From NCBI GenBank assembly GCA_951799405.1, contig OX637344.1, positions 4,154,001 through 4,218,000 on the forward strand: a DNA stretch of 64,000 bases, given 5' to 3'. A program made the position numbers and the translations under genes. The notes beneath the pieces are model-generated. The model had not been told where the DNA came from and made no database searches. It saw nothing but the letters and a program-made list of their open reading frames with translations. This stretch comes from Agapetus fuscipes (Eukaryota > Arthropoda > Insecta > Trichoptera > Glossosomatidae). Shown here piece by piece: positions 53,613 to 63,299 of the stretch. Every line of letters starts with the position of its first letter. Within the stretch, counting starts at the first letter, position 1.

Positions 53613-54370
53613 CTTTAGAAAAAAAATTATACATTTTCATAAAAATTAATTTTCACTGTGTAAATAAATACACAAACCTATAAAATGTTTTTAATACATA
53701 TACTTAATTAAAAATACAGAAGAAAATAATTTATTACATTAGAATATAGGAAAAGGTGATTTTTTTTATGTTTTTCAAAAATACAAAAATGTAGGAAATC
53801 TAATATAGATTTTATAATTATCTTAATTAAAAGGAAATTTCAAAAAGCAGGTACACAGGAATGCATTCAATGGCTTGCAATCAAGGGAAAGCATTTTTAT
53901 TAGATAATATCAAATGTAAAAATCATCCAACCAACAGATTCTCTTTTACAATTTACTAATATTAATTAAAATAAAACAGGTAACAGGTAACATGTAAGAA
54001 ATTATAAATTCTACAAAATCACGACAAACCCGGAACGTAGGATGAGTTTAGACGGTGGCAATTGTTGAATTAGTTTATAAAAAAAAACATAGGATAAAAT
54101 AGATGGCTCTTGAGGTGTGCTTTACACAAAAAATCTATCTGAATATTATTATTAAATCTAGATAATAGATAGATTTGTTTAGAACCAAAAGTAGTAACCA
54201 AGGATTTTTTTTCATAAATGGGAATACCATTTTCTGTTTTTTTCACATACCTACTTACCGCGTTTTTTGAAAAAAAAAAAAAAAAAACATTGCGGCCTTT
54301 GGTTCTACACGACTGAATAAAAGTTTTATATACTATTTGGAATTTCAAATTCCATTTCCAAAGTATATAT
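53613..54370. other. AT-rich stretch with a SINE-1/LINE-D tail scrap
   Basis: ggctcttgaggtgtgctttacacaa at 54104-54128 and an attattatta end match the LINE-D-type 3' tail. A 133-codon minus-strand frame at 54070-54471 crosses this and a MITE-P and has no domain. Confidence 0.5.
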
Positions 54371-54535
54371 GTGCCCCGAGTATACAACATTGCATAAAAC
54401 TCACCTTGATTGTGTAAATAAAAATGTACGGAATATACAATAGCACTCCTAGAGGGCAATTTAGTATTCATACATCTTTTTTTATTTACGTAATTGAGGT
54501 TAGTGTACGCAATATTTTATACTAGGTCCACTGAT
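54371..54535. mobile_element. MITE-P copy
   Basis: ccccgagtatacaacattgc, aaactcaccttgattgtgta, centre agcactcct, right arm atttacgtaattgaggttag; palindromic. Confidence 0.65.
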
Positions 54536-54894
54536 GTACTTTTTAAGAAAAATTACGGAATGCCCAGGTTTGCCGTAATTTCACATTAAATCAACATCTC
54601 AATAATCATCAATGGGTACTTCCACAATAATCGTTAATGGATAATACTCCAATAGTTAATAAAATATAGAACAAGTCAACATTATTTTTCAAGTTTCAAC
54701 AAAACATAATGCTGAATAAGTACTTGATACATTTACATTAATCAATGTCGGTTAAAGATTAACGAGAGGTACAACATGTCAACCTGCATGGTGTGCACAA
54801 CAGACATCTGCGTAAGGAACATAGAACATTAACGTCAACGACACCAAACCTCAGCCACACTGCATCAGCATCATCGTCAATGTCCCTATCCGGC

Positions 54895-54944
54895 TCAAAT
54901 AATGAGGATACCATTCACCAGGAAATTCTCAATCACAATTTGCG
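54895..54944 (-). CDS. RFXANK/ANKRA2-like gene, exon 5 (last)
   Basis: After acceptor attttttcag the exon supplies the last two bases of Ser235 and then QIVIENFLVNGILII and TGA. The I-V-I-E-N-F-L pattern matches the C-terminal helix of this family (QxVIExHL). Phase 1, agreeing with exon 4. Only 50 bases, so easily missed by gene finders. Confidence 0.75.
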
Positions 54945-55006
54945 CTGAAAAAATAAAACAATAATTATTAATACACAGTCAGTAATATATAACACAATCT
55001 ATGCTT

Positions 55007-55150
55007 GCAATCGAGCGGCTAAGGCTTTGGCACTCGAATTAGCATTATTGAAACAAGCGCAAGTTAGAATTCCGTCATGTCCTATCAACGATAAATTTGA
55101 TCCTGGGTCAACAGATTTCATTGGGTAATTCTTCATTAATAATTCATTCA
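55007..55150 (+). repeat. SINE-3 copy in RFXANK-like intron 4
   Basis: Head aatcgagcggctaaggc, cactcgaattagc, body tgtcctatcaacgataaatt, gatcctgggtcaacag, ttgggtaattcttc. Confidence 0.65.
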
Positions 55151-55330
55151 GAATAAAAATAGGATGAATTATTATTTAAAAAATTTAACACTTGTTTCAC
55201 GCCAAGTAAAAAAAATATTTAACCTTTTCGCTTCTGAATATTCTGGCTTTATGAATACCCCCCCCCCCCCTTCGTAGGGAACAATTTCCTACCTTAATTA
55301 ATTTACTACACTTCAAACCATGTGAACAGT

Positions 55331-55588
55331 TACATGTCGCACGTTTAATAATAAAGAGAAATAACACGAAAATTGTGAAAATCGAGATTTTGTAATAAAA
55401 CCAAGAACAATGCGAGAAGAATAGGTAGAATGCGACAGCCGTTCAATTTGGACGAAGATGACCGAGATAAAGCATCGGCCGCCTTTTTCATCCCATACAA
55501 GTTGTACTGGCTGTCTGAACTTCAAACGTGATTTCCCAACATTCATGTTTTTTGAGTTATTGCTCTTTATTATTAAACGTGCGATGTA
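55331..55588. mobile_element. MITE with TA duplication in intron 4
   Basis: Ends catgtcgcacgtttaataat..aaagagaaataac and the reverse gttattgctctttattatta..aacgtgcgatg, about 33 bases, flanked by TA on each side. Tc1/mariner-like by target site only. The 77-codon minus-strand frame inside has no domain. Confidence 0.8.
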
Positions 55589-55969
55589 TTAGTGATGAAA
55601 AAACAAAAATCACAAAGGTATAGCACATATTTCCACTTGCAGACTATTCAATTCTTGAACACAGATGACAGGGATAAGTTCAAAGTTGGATGACGTCTAT
55701 GATAGACAGCCGCGCTGCAAGTTTACACTTGACGCCTACAGGTGTCACCTGCAGTTTTGGTATTACTAAAGACCAGTGTCTAAAATCCATATCGCCTTAC
55801 TATTCTGTTCTGCCTACAATTGGTGAATCATTAGCAACTTAGTTTTGTAGTAACTTTTTTAAGCACTTTGGAGGAGGCCTCCGTACAGGGGTAGACTGAG
55901 AATGGCTGAGGAAGTGGAAGAGAAGTTAGTTAAAGCAAAATGTTGATCACATTCTGCAGAGGTACTCAC

Positions 55970-56117
55970 ACATCTTGCTGCCGTTGGTTGTGGCAATACC
56001 GTAAGCATCCTGGTCACATTCATTGGTGAGGGTGATGTCGGCTCCGCAGGAGAGAAGCTCAAAGCACGCAAACGGGAAGTCCCCACCAGCTGCGTACATC
56101 AGGGCTGTGTTACCCAC
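55970..56117 (-). CDS. RFXANK/ANKRA2-like gene, exon 4
   Basis: Between acceptor ttttacag and donor gtgagt it encodes residues 186-234: VGNTALMYAAGGDFPFACF, ELLSCGADITLTNECDQD, AYGIATTNGSKM, i.e. the third ankyrin repeat and the start of the fourth. It begins in phase 0 and ends in phase 1. A longer frame in another phase across this exon (to 56086) is a shadow. Confidence 0.9.
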
Positions 56118-56274
56118 CTGTAAAATGCATCATCAAATAAACATTATTCTTATAGCAACACTATTTGTCAGTAATTATTTTCACCAAGTCTTTTTGACAC
56201 ACTTCATCATGCCATCGTCAAATGTAATAAACACTGAAACGGAAAATCATTTCAGTCACCTTGCGTGAGGATCT

Positions 56275-56412
56275 GATCTAATTTAAGTTGCAAAGATATA
56301 TAACATTGGGGATTCACATTATATGCATTTTCACAAGCGAACACGTGTAAGCCCGCGCTTGTACATGCCGCATGTGAACCTACAACATAAAAACCCAAAT
56401 ATCAAATGAACA
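56275..56412 (-). repeat. tail-A copy, truncated, in intron 3
   Basis: atctaatttaagttgcaaag to aaatatcaaatgaacatac; a SINE-2 scrap (aaacactgaaacggaaaatc) precedes it at 56228. Confidence 0.75.
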
Positions 56413-56483
56413 TACATGATTTTATGTGTAACACAATTTAAAAGTAAATGTAATTCAAATATATGAAATTTTGATATATTTAC

Positions 56484-56613
56484 ATTGTCCTGGTGATCCA
56501 CATCTGCTCCCTCTTTAAGCAGGATCTTTATGACATCATGGTGCCCCCCAGCAGCAGCCAATAGGAGAGCCGTCTCCCCTTCCAGACCAATGCAGTTCAC
56601 CGATGCCCCGCAC
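56484..56613 (-). CDS. RFXANK/ANKRA2-like gene, exon 3
   Basis: Acceptor ggttatcag and donor gtaaat bound residues 142-185: RCGASVNCIGLEGETALLLA, AAGGHHDVIKILLKEGADVD, HQDN. This is the end of the first and all of the second ankyrin repeat (G-x-TALL-AA-GGH-x-V-KILL-x-GADV). It enters in phase 2 and leaves in phase 0. Confidence 0.93.
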
Positions 56614-56788
56614 CTGATAACCATTCCACATTGTAACTAATATCCCCTGAACAAGCTTGCAAGGATCTGCAAGAGACAGTGGGCAGTGGTGCATCCACAA
56701 TAATGAACAACATCACAGTATCTACAAGGCCCAAAGTATCTCAATGCATATAATATGGCTGGATGTGAGGGGGCAGACCGTGTCACAA

Positions 56789-57003
56789 TAAAATGTCCAT
56801 TGACAGAATGTCCACCGACACAACGTCCATTGACATTTTGTTGCGCGGACAATTTGCTGCATGGAAATTTTGTCGAGTGAATTATTTTGTTGCGTGGACA
56901 ATACGTCGGTAGACATTTTGTCGATGGATGTAATGTCGGTGGACATTATGTCGCATGGGCATTGTGTCGTTAGAAATCCTGTCTATGGACATCTTGTCGT
57001 GGA
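56789..57003. repeat. Degenerate 15-16 bp array with an orientation switch
   Basis: Units such as aatgtccaccgacac, aacgtccattgaca (left) give way to ttgtcgatggatg, aatgtcggtggaca, ttatgtcgcatgggca (right), so the left block is the reverse complement of the right. About 13 units, in intron 2 of the RFXANK-like gene. Overlapping frames on both strands are products of the array. Confidence 0.75.
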
Positions 57004-57164
57004 ACCGGGGCGGACACTTATATCAGCAGGGAGTGGCTATGATATTCCGAAGATCCAATATCAGACTAACCCGGTATTCACCAATGTTACTAACACTTAG
57101 GGGCGTTACATTGATGTATATTTATGCGTTGGTAGCACTTCAAACATTAGTGAGACCTAAATGA

Positions 57165-57745
57165 AGTGTTTCTTTTTAAGGAATCCTGTGTGGTGCGACT
57201 CCCTGGATAGATAATCTAGAAGTCTATGCCACTTGCAGTGTCACAGAGGTGTTGGTGATGTGGCAGTTGTGGTCCTGATCCTTTGTAGCATGGTCGTTAG
57301 CTGCGTAGTGCTGCATTCTGTGTTGCCTTTGTTTTGAAACACTGAAAGGAAGTGGGGATTGATATTGGTTTTGATAAGTCAGAATTTAATTCAGGTGGGA
57401 ACACAGATACCAGTAATGTGTTCTATAAACAGACAGTGTGGCAAAAGAATGAACCATGAAAACACCGAGTTCTCATACTTTTGATATAGACTGCAAAGGG
57501 ATGAATGTGAGCCGTCCTACGAGTTGCCCTTGTTGTGATGGGAGGAGGGAGTATAAGTGAGGATATTTCATCAGAACAGACACCTTCATAGTACCTATAG
57601 AAGAGGCTGAGCATTCCAACTTTTCTTCTGTGCTTGAGGGGATATAGGTTGGCTGGGAGAGTAGGGTCATCAGTTAGCTTCACTGCTCTTCTTTGTACAG
57701 AATACAGTTGACCACAGTCTCTTTGGTATACCGGACCAGAGATAA
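57165..57745 (-). pseudogene. LINE-E (Jockey/BS-like) C-terminus and 3' UTR
   Basis: Minus strand: YSVQRRAVKLTDDPTLPANL, PLKHRRKVGMLSLFYRYYEG, TRCFHGSFFCHTVCL-stop-NTLLVSVFPPELN, then a UTR. These are the terminal motifs of Jockey/BS-type LINE RTs (QRRAvrL.DDP, HRR.VG.LslFYRyY, LWN.LP..VFP). The UTR ends acacctctgtgacactgc, gtggcatagacttctag, cagggagtcgcaccacacag and attccttaaaaa, which aligns to the tail of the 5S-headed SINE-1 copies. Confidence 0.82.
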
Positions 57746-57772
57746 TTTTTAGTAAGATTGGATGTGAGTTAC

Positions 57773-57965
57773 CTGATGAGGTTAATGGTGGCAGCCACTT
57801 GTCCATAAGAGGCGGCCCAGTGCAGGCCTGACAACCCGTTCTCATCCAGACAGTCCACGTCCCTCTCCAGCATGATCTCGTCCTTGGTGATCTCGCCGCG
57901 GCCCGCTCGGTTGTGGAAACTTGCGTCAATCACTTGCAACTCGGGGGTCTTCGCCTGAGTGTTGC
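57773..57965 (-). CDS. RFXANK/ANKRA2-like gene, exon 2
   Basis: Acceptor ttttttttacag, donor gtaact. Encodes residues 78-141: GNTQAKTPELQVIDASFHNR, AGRGEITKDEIMLERDVDCL, DENGLSGLHWAASYGQVAAT, INLI. LTNLQRGN across the exon 1/2 junction parallels the LTNRQRGN motif of vertebrate RFXANK. Enters in phase 1 and leaves in phase 2. A Jockey-like LINE fragment ends about 30 bases downstream in intron 2. Confidence 0.93.
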
Positions 57966-58050
57966 CTGTAAAAAAAAAATACATTTCAAAATACAACACA
58001 ATTAAGAAGTTACTAGTACAATAATATATACATTGGTTGATATGCAATGT

Positions 58051-58320
58051 AATGACCCGTCCGTAATCTAGTGGTTAGCGCTTCGGACTCGTAAATGGAA
58101 GGTCGTAGGTTCGAATCGAAGGAAGGAATCCCGGCAGGGCACAAAAAAATAACCTTTTTTATTTTAAAATATGCTATTCGCTGGGCAAAGTTTCATCCAG
58201 CCTTAGAGCAATTGTGTCTAGCTTGAGAATTGGCAATTTCTATAGCGACGACCAAGCTCGCAGAGGTGTGATTCACACAAAAACAGGGCTCACCAAATAA
58301 AGGATTCTAATATTATTATT
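58051..58320 (+). repeat. SINE-1 with LINE-D-type tail, in intron 1
   Basis: Head gacccgtccgtaatctagtgg, ttagcgcttcggactcgtaa. The B box ggttcgaatc is followed by a 13-base insertion (gaaggaaggaatc). Body, tail gtgattcacacaaaaacagg, gctcaccaaataaa and a tta-repeat end. Confidence 0.85.
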
Positions 58321-59674
58321 ATATACTTAAGTGCTGTACAAGTAATACAATTCCTTAGAAGTTACCAGTACAAAAAATGCCTTCTGGTGCCTTAGCCTGA
58401 GTGTTACATGTACAATTATGATTCCTTAAAAAGTCACTAGTATTCTGTGTATCAAATTTCCAGCATCATATTAACACTATGTATGCGGGAATTTTCTCAC
58501 CAGATGGCGGCGTAGAGCGGGTGTTTTTTGAAATTTTCGCGGCAACATTAGACTTTTCGTAAAACATTTATATCTTACAATCTATTTGATATTTTTCAAT
58601 GAAACTTTTAGTTTTTTATTCTAAAAATACGTCTCCGTTTATTTATTTAACACAATATCTATATTTTTGTTTTATTGTGTACAAAAACATTCTACTTTCT
58701 TGGGAATAATAGAAAAAACACTATTTCACAATCGAAATCATTTTATTCGAATACAGAATATCAATATTATTTTGAAATTTTTAACACATATTATAAAAAA
58801 AAACTATAACCTAATAGTGTATAAACGTCTACGAATATAAAACGTCCTAACGAAAGCAGGATATAGAAGTTACTGGAGAGACGAACGAAAGTGCAAAAAC
58901 AAAATCCTTTGTTTAAGATTTCAATATTCTGTCTGTTTATTTTTACAGTTATTATTTTTTGTCCCGTCTCAAACTCATTGTATCGGCAAACTCATTGTAT
59001 CGGCAGGTAGACAGATCGGGACCGCTGAGGGTAGGTATCCCATGGCCCCCCACCCGTTTGATGCCACGTTTTTACAAGTTTCCCACGCCCTACCGCTAGG
59101 CGCGACGAAACGAGTTTACACGTCTCCCGCACGTTACTATAGAGAGGTGTATGAGGAGTTAACTAGTTTCCCGCAAACAATGCGTTAAAATACCTTACGG
59201 CAAAGCCGAGTCTATCAGTTTATTAAAACAAAATGACAAAAGTATCAGATTTCAATTCACGAATCTTACTAATTTAACAAATGCAGAGACACAGAAATAA
59301 AAAATCAAATAAAAAAAATACTGCAATGCTAAAATCGACAGCACAGGAGGACGAAGAGTGAAGGTTATTTTACAATTCACCCAACAAAAAAACAAGTTTT
59401 CTCTTTTTTTTTTTTTACTATGTGACATATTTTTGAAAGTCAGCAAAAATCTGGTCACTTCCTTTGTTTGATAATGCAATATGGCTACTGTGACATTATA
59501 GGACTAATATTGGCTAAAATACAATACACATTATTGTACCATTTGGTCACGTAGGTAGTCAAGGAACAAATAAACAAATGCTGATAATCTTACATTGCTA
59601 AGAGATGTGACTCGAAAGATTCCTTTGTCTTCATTTTTGTGTGGGCGAACGAAGCGACGCTAACAAAGTCTTAC
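58321..59674. other. Intron 1 remainder of RFXANK-like gene
   Basis: No recognised repeat or exon. A C-rich spot at 59035-59110 (ggccccccacccg, taccgctaggcgcgacg) stands out in AT-rich surroundings. Confidence 0.45.
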
Positions 59675-59906
59675 CTCTCTGCAGATTAGTCAGAACAGTG
59701 CACTGAACAGGTCTGTATGGCATAAATGCACTTTTTCGCATCCCGTCAGCTAAATTCGGCACCCATTTCTGGAAACTACCGGAGCTGTTTCTGCTAGCGA
59801 TGCTATCCTGGCTGCTGGAGTCGAGCTCATTCTTGATCTGATCGACTATTTCCTGTTTGATTTCGGACTTGTTTTCGTGCGATGAATTGCCGAGCATTTC
59901 TTCCAT
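59675..59906 (-). CDS. RFXANK/ANKRA2-like gene, exon 1 with start
   Basis: The ATG at 59906 opens MEEMLGNSSHENKSEIKQEI, an acidic/polar N-terminus, then SGSFQKWVPNLADGMRKSAF and VLTNLQR, ending at donor gtaaga in phase 1. The assembled protein is 250 residues, close to RFXANK (about 260), with four ankyrin repeats covering roughly 100-248. In vertebrates RFXANK is a subunit of the RFX complex on X-box promoters and ANKRA2 binds class IIa HDACs and related PxLPxI peptides. Arthropods lack MHC class II, so the ancestral role is probably as a transcriptional or scaffold adaptor; that is inference. Four introns hold SINE-1, SINE-3, MITE, tail-A and LINE-E sequences. Confidence 0.9.
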
Positions 59907-60006
59907 CGTTTTACCATATCATTTCTCTGATAAATTCACCGCTTTGTATGAAACACCGATGTGAAAAATTCTCTGGGCAACTAGACACAACAAAAGATGC
60001 GAATGC

Positions 60007-60016
60007 AGCCAATCAG
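60007..60016 (-). promoter_or_regulatory. CCAAT-type box upstream of RFXANK-like ATG
   Basis: agccaatcag lies about 100 bases upstream of the start codon. It is a good NF-Y-type CCAAT word, compatible with a TATA-less housekeeping promoter. Sequence-only call. Confidence 0.3.
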
Positions 60017-60079
60017 CGAGCTGGGATTATTATTATTATTCTGACTGACGACAGCTGGAAGAGATGTTGCCAGCTCTAG

Positions 60080-60439
60080 ATTTTTTTTCAAAAAACTAAA
60101 TACCTACCAGCTTTCTTAACATACTGCAGAAGTAACGAGCATCATAAACATTTTATAAATGTGCTGAAAACTTCATCTGAAAAAAATAAATATTTTACCT
60201 CTTAATATTTATTTTTCCTTCTCTTTTTTGCCGATTCCTTTGAAATTTCATTTTTTATTACGCTCATTTTTTTGCCCGTATTATTTTGATTTTAGAACAC
60301 GTCAATAGATGTCTACAGTTGTACAAATCGCGCGGTATTTTATCTGATAGAAATAAAAAAAAAAATTCAAGATATTGAAAAATATTTGAAGCTTAGTATA
60401 ACAAAAAACATCTGATTAAAATTCCACATAAATCAATCA
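60080..60439. other. Unassigned AT-rich stretch
   Basis: No supported gene or repeat. Confidence 0.4.
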
Positions 60440-60812
60440 GAAATGCAATACTGTAACTGTAACTGTAACTCTGTCGCCATTCCGCTAGGGGTGGCCAGAG
60501 CCTCTGCAGAGTTGCCTCCATTTTTTCCTATCCTTACATACCTCCTTCAATTCATTCATATCCATCACCTTTTTCATGCATTTTCTTCTTTTACGCTCAC
60601 TTTGTATATCCCATTCTTTCACAATCTCCTCAATCTGATCACTCCATACTTTTCTCGGTCGTCCCTTCCCTCTTTTTCCTTTCACACTTTCTTTGTATAC
60701 ATACTTGGTCAGTCTACCATCATTCATTCTTTCCACATGTCCAAACCATCTCATCACATTCTTTTGTACCTTAACTTTCACATCCTCTTCCACAAACCAC
60801 AAACGTTTTCGA
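60440..60812 (-). pseudogene. LINE-B (RTE-like) C-terminus
   Basis: The minus strand reads WFVEEDVKVKVQKNVMRWFG, HVERMNDGRLTKYVYKESVK, GKGRPRKVWSDQIEEIVKEW, KKVMDMNELKEVCKDRKKWR and stops near 60485. It aligns along its length with the LINE-A C-terminus (WFGHMERMNEERLTKKVY, GRPRKVWMDQISEI) but has its own 3' end: gttacagttacagtattgc repeats and no tail-A. Frame unbroken, 5'-truncated. Confidence 0.85.
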
Positions 60813-60819
60813 CTACTTC

Positions 60820-61055
60820 GTAATCATCATGTGATAAAAAAATTATAATATTTTTGTCAGAAGGTACACTGAGTGTAAGTAAGTGAAAATGAAACAAGAT
60901 TTTTTAATAACTAAATAAAGATGAATTTAACCATCCAAAATATTGTTTAATTTATTGATTCATATAATTTTACCATCTAATTCATTTTTACCACCCAAAT
61001 ATTTTTGAATTTCCTAAAGAAAGACTTAAAATAAAATTGATAGAAAACCAAATTG
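60820..61055. other. Unassigned AT-rich stretch
   Basis: No supported gene or repeat. Confidence 0.35.
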
Positions 61056-61244
61056 TGACGTAACTTGGCCGGGTTGCTAGAGAAAAGCTGCGCGGAAAAA
61101 TGTGCGGACCACATTCTAAAAATGTTTTTGTAAAAAAACTCTTCTCAAAATAAAAATAAGTTTGTTTGAATTCACATGAGTTTTATTTTTGTACACGACT
61201 GGTCGTGAATTAAAACAAACTAATTGTTATTTTAATCTATTAAA

Positions 61245-61406
61245 ATGAACTTTTACAAAGTTACTGCTGAAAATCTAGATAATACAACATTTTTTGTTTT
61301 ATTTCCTGAAAACATTTTTGAAAGCTCTAAAAGGGGGATCAATGCAGTCTGGATAATAAAAATGTCATTTATTATATTTTTTATAAAGATAGCTTTATTT
61401 TTTATT
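61245..61406 (+). CDS. small ORF, MNFYKVTAENL start
   Basis: Begins MNFYKVTAENLDN, the partner of the ORF at 4556. It diverges after residue 13 into a hydrophobic stretch (MSFIIFFIKIALFFI). Possibly only the first part is real. Family unknown. Confidence 0.3.
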
Positions 61407-62331
61407 TAAGTTTTTCATAATGTACAGTGCAATAATTTCAATAATAAAATACCTAAGGACATATAATTATATTCATTTTAATTGTACAGCATGCATACAT
61501 TATTTACAATTTTGATCTTTCTTAGTTTGTAAAACAAAAAAATATGATTTGGACAAATTGGAACAGACAGAGGACAAATTTAATGTTATTTTTAATACAA
61601 TTTTTAAATACAAAAAAAATCATTTTATAAACTTGTGTTGAATTTTCTTATGTTAGCTGAATATTATTAAAATATTTATTTATCATTATTATTGCTTTTT
61701 GTAAAATGCTTCATACAAAGAAGGTCAGAAGCATTTTGCCCCATCCATAAAATAAGCAGTAGGTATTAACATTTTTTTACCAGGTTTTTTAAATTTTTTT
61801 GAACGGCAATACACAGAAAGGGATTTTTGTTTTTTTACCTAGTAGTTATTTTTTTATTTTCTTGTGTTGCAATAATGTTGTATTTTTAACTAAAAGGCAG
61901 GTAGGTATTGGAAATAATAAATTATAGATTCATTATCTCATTTTTACTTATAAAATTAATCAGATTTACATAGATATTTGGTGCATTTAGATACATAAGT
62001 ATTTTGCTTAAAATATTTTGGTACTGATTTTTTTAGTGCTGTAACAACATTCATCTAAAAGTATAATTTCTATGGAAATAAGTACAAAATGTGTTTTTAA
62101 ATTTATTTATCATTTGAAGATTAATGGCGTCGGCACATTTAAAATATCCCTCAGCCATGTGACATCACTAGTGAGAAAAAAGTGTATTTCCGATAATAAG
62201 GGATTTATTTTGTATTTTAAGACAGCACAGGCTTTTTAGCAGTTTGAGGTGTCAGAAAAAGGGAAAAAGGGACTTATAATCCAAAAAAAGGGACTTAAGG
62301 GACCTCACAAACTGATTAAAAACGACATAAT

Positions 62332-62586
62332 CTAATCTAAATCTAAATCTAAGCTGCAAAGATATATTACCATTTACAATCCACATTTTATGCACACATA
62401 AAAGTAACCATATGGATGTTCGCGCACACATATAGTTTCAAATGTGTATACAATAGAAAAACATCGTAAATGAACATAATCTCTGCAACTCTTGCCGCCT
62501 TTCCCTGAAACAGGGGTGGCACCGGCAAAATTGAACCAATCTTTACATTATGGGTGGTCAACTTCATACCAACCTATCAGTTAAGG
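62332..62586 (-). repeat. tail-A copy
   Basis: taatctaatctaaatctaaatc to cataccaacctatcagttaagg. Confidence 0.84.
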
Positions 62587-62836
62587 ACAAATAATAAGTT
62601 AAAAACAGTAAAATAATAAATTAAGGTTTGGACCTGTAGAATAAAATAAAAGTTACAAATAAAAACAATAATAATATAACTGTTGCTAGAACATTATGAA
62701 AATGAGGAGCATCAGATATATTAGGTCCTTAATTCAAATTTATACAGCTATTTACTCATGTATTTGTGTTTTGAAAATTGAAATTCATTTGTTCGTTCCT
62801 CAATTGTTTTTTTCTTGGCGCCACTCATTTTACAAA

Positions 62837-62995
62837 ATGGAAAACTTGAAATATTGCGTTATTTACGAGTACGAGTTCTACCGTAGCACCAGTGCTGCAG
62901 AAACGGCTCGAAGGGTTAATGATGTGTATAGTGACGGTGTCACAAAATAAAGCATAGTGCGTTTTTGGTTCCAACGTTTCGTTGAATTGTCGTGA
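62837..62995 (+). pseudogene. mariner-like transposase N-terminal fragment
   Basis: MENLKYCVIYEYEFYRSTSA, AETARRVNDVYSDGVTK-stop-SIVRFWFQRF. The spacing of AAETAR.(I/V)N.VY..G....S.VR.WFQ.F matches the paired HTH start of mariner (Hsmar/SETMAR-like) transposases, which binds the inverted repeat. A stop codon interrupts it, and the catalytic DDD part is missing. Confidence 0.7.
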
Positions 62996-63299
62996 ACAGT
63001 CATTCAGCTGAATGTAATATAAAACATGGAAGTGACTTTCTGCTAAAAAAGGGACTTTAGGGACCAATTTCAGAAAAAAGGGACTTTAAGGTACCACAAA
63101 AAAATAAAGGGACTTTAAGGGATTAAGGGACCACCCTAAAAGGCCTGGACAGCATTGTGAAACATATGCTATTAAAGAAAAAAAAACCTAAATGCAGACA
63201 TAGTGCATAAGAGATTTTTCAATCTGCCAACATAATATTATATTGTAGTTATGCCTGTCTGTCCTGCCTCTAGCCCGGCCAAGTGACGTCATCTTTTTT

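Larger units (their letters stand above)
62228..63147. mobile_element. hAT-like element with tail-A and mariner scrap
   Basis: Ends caggctttttag and (reverse) caggccttttag. GACAGCA lies on both sides (62221-62227, 63148-63154). Subterminal aaaaagggac and ggactttaaggg blocks are inverted with respect to each other. Inside are a minus-strand tail-A and a mariner-like coding remnant. Confidence 0.6.
61056..63291. mobile_element. Possible DNA element bounded by TGACGT-CTTGGCCGGG
   Basis: tgacgtaacttggccggg (61056-61073) recurs inverted at 63274-63291 (tgacgtcacttggccggg), each followed inward by ctagag. A related word is at 7377. The MNFYKVTAENLDN frame (61245) lies inside. No target duplication was identified, so element status is tentative. 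Confidence 0.4.

Noticed and set aside
54070..54471. 133-codon minus-strand frame
   Set aside because: Composed of a SINE/LINE tail scrap, poly(T) and a MITE-P arm; no domain.
57423..57929. 168-codon frame as one protein
   Set aside because: Its first half is out-of-frame reading of RFXANK-like exon 2 (real frame differs); only the part below about 57745 is LINE-E RT.
57966..58047. N-terminal extension MHINQCIYY... of the exon 2 frame
   Set aside because: It lies upstream of a strong acceptor (ttttttttacag) and reads intron sequence.
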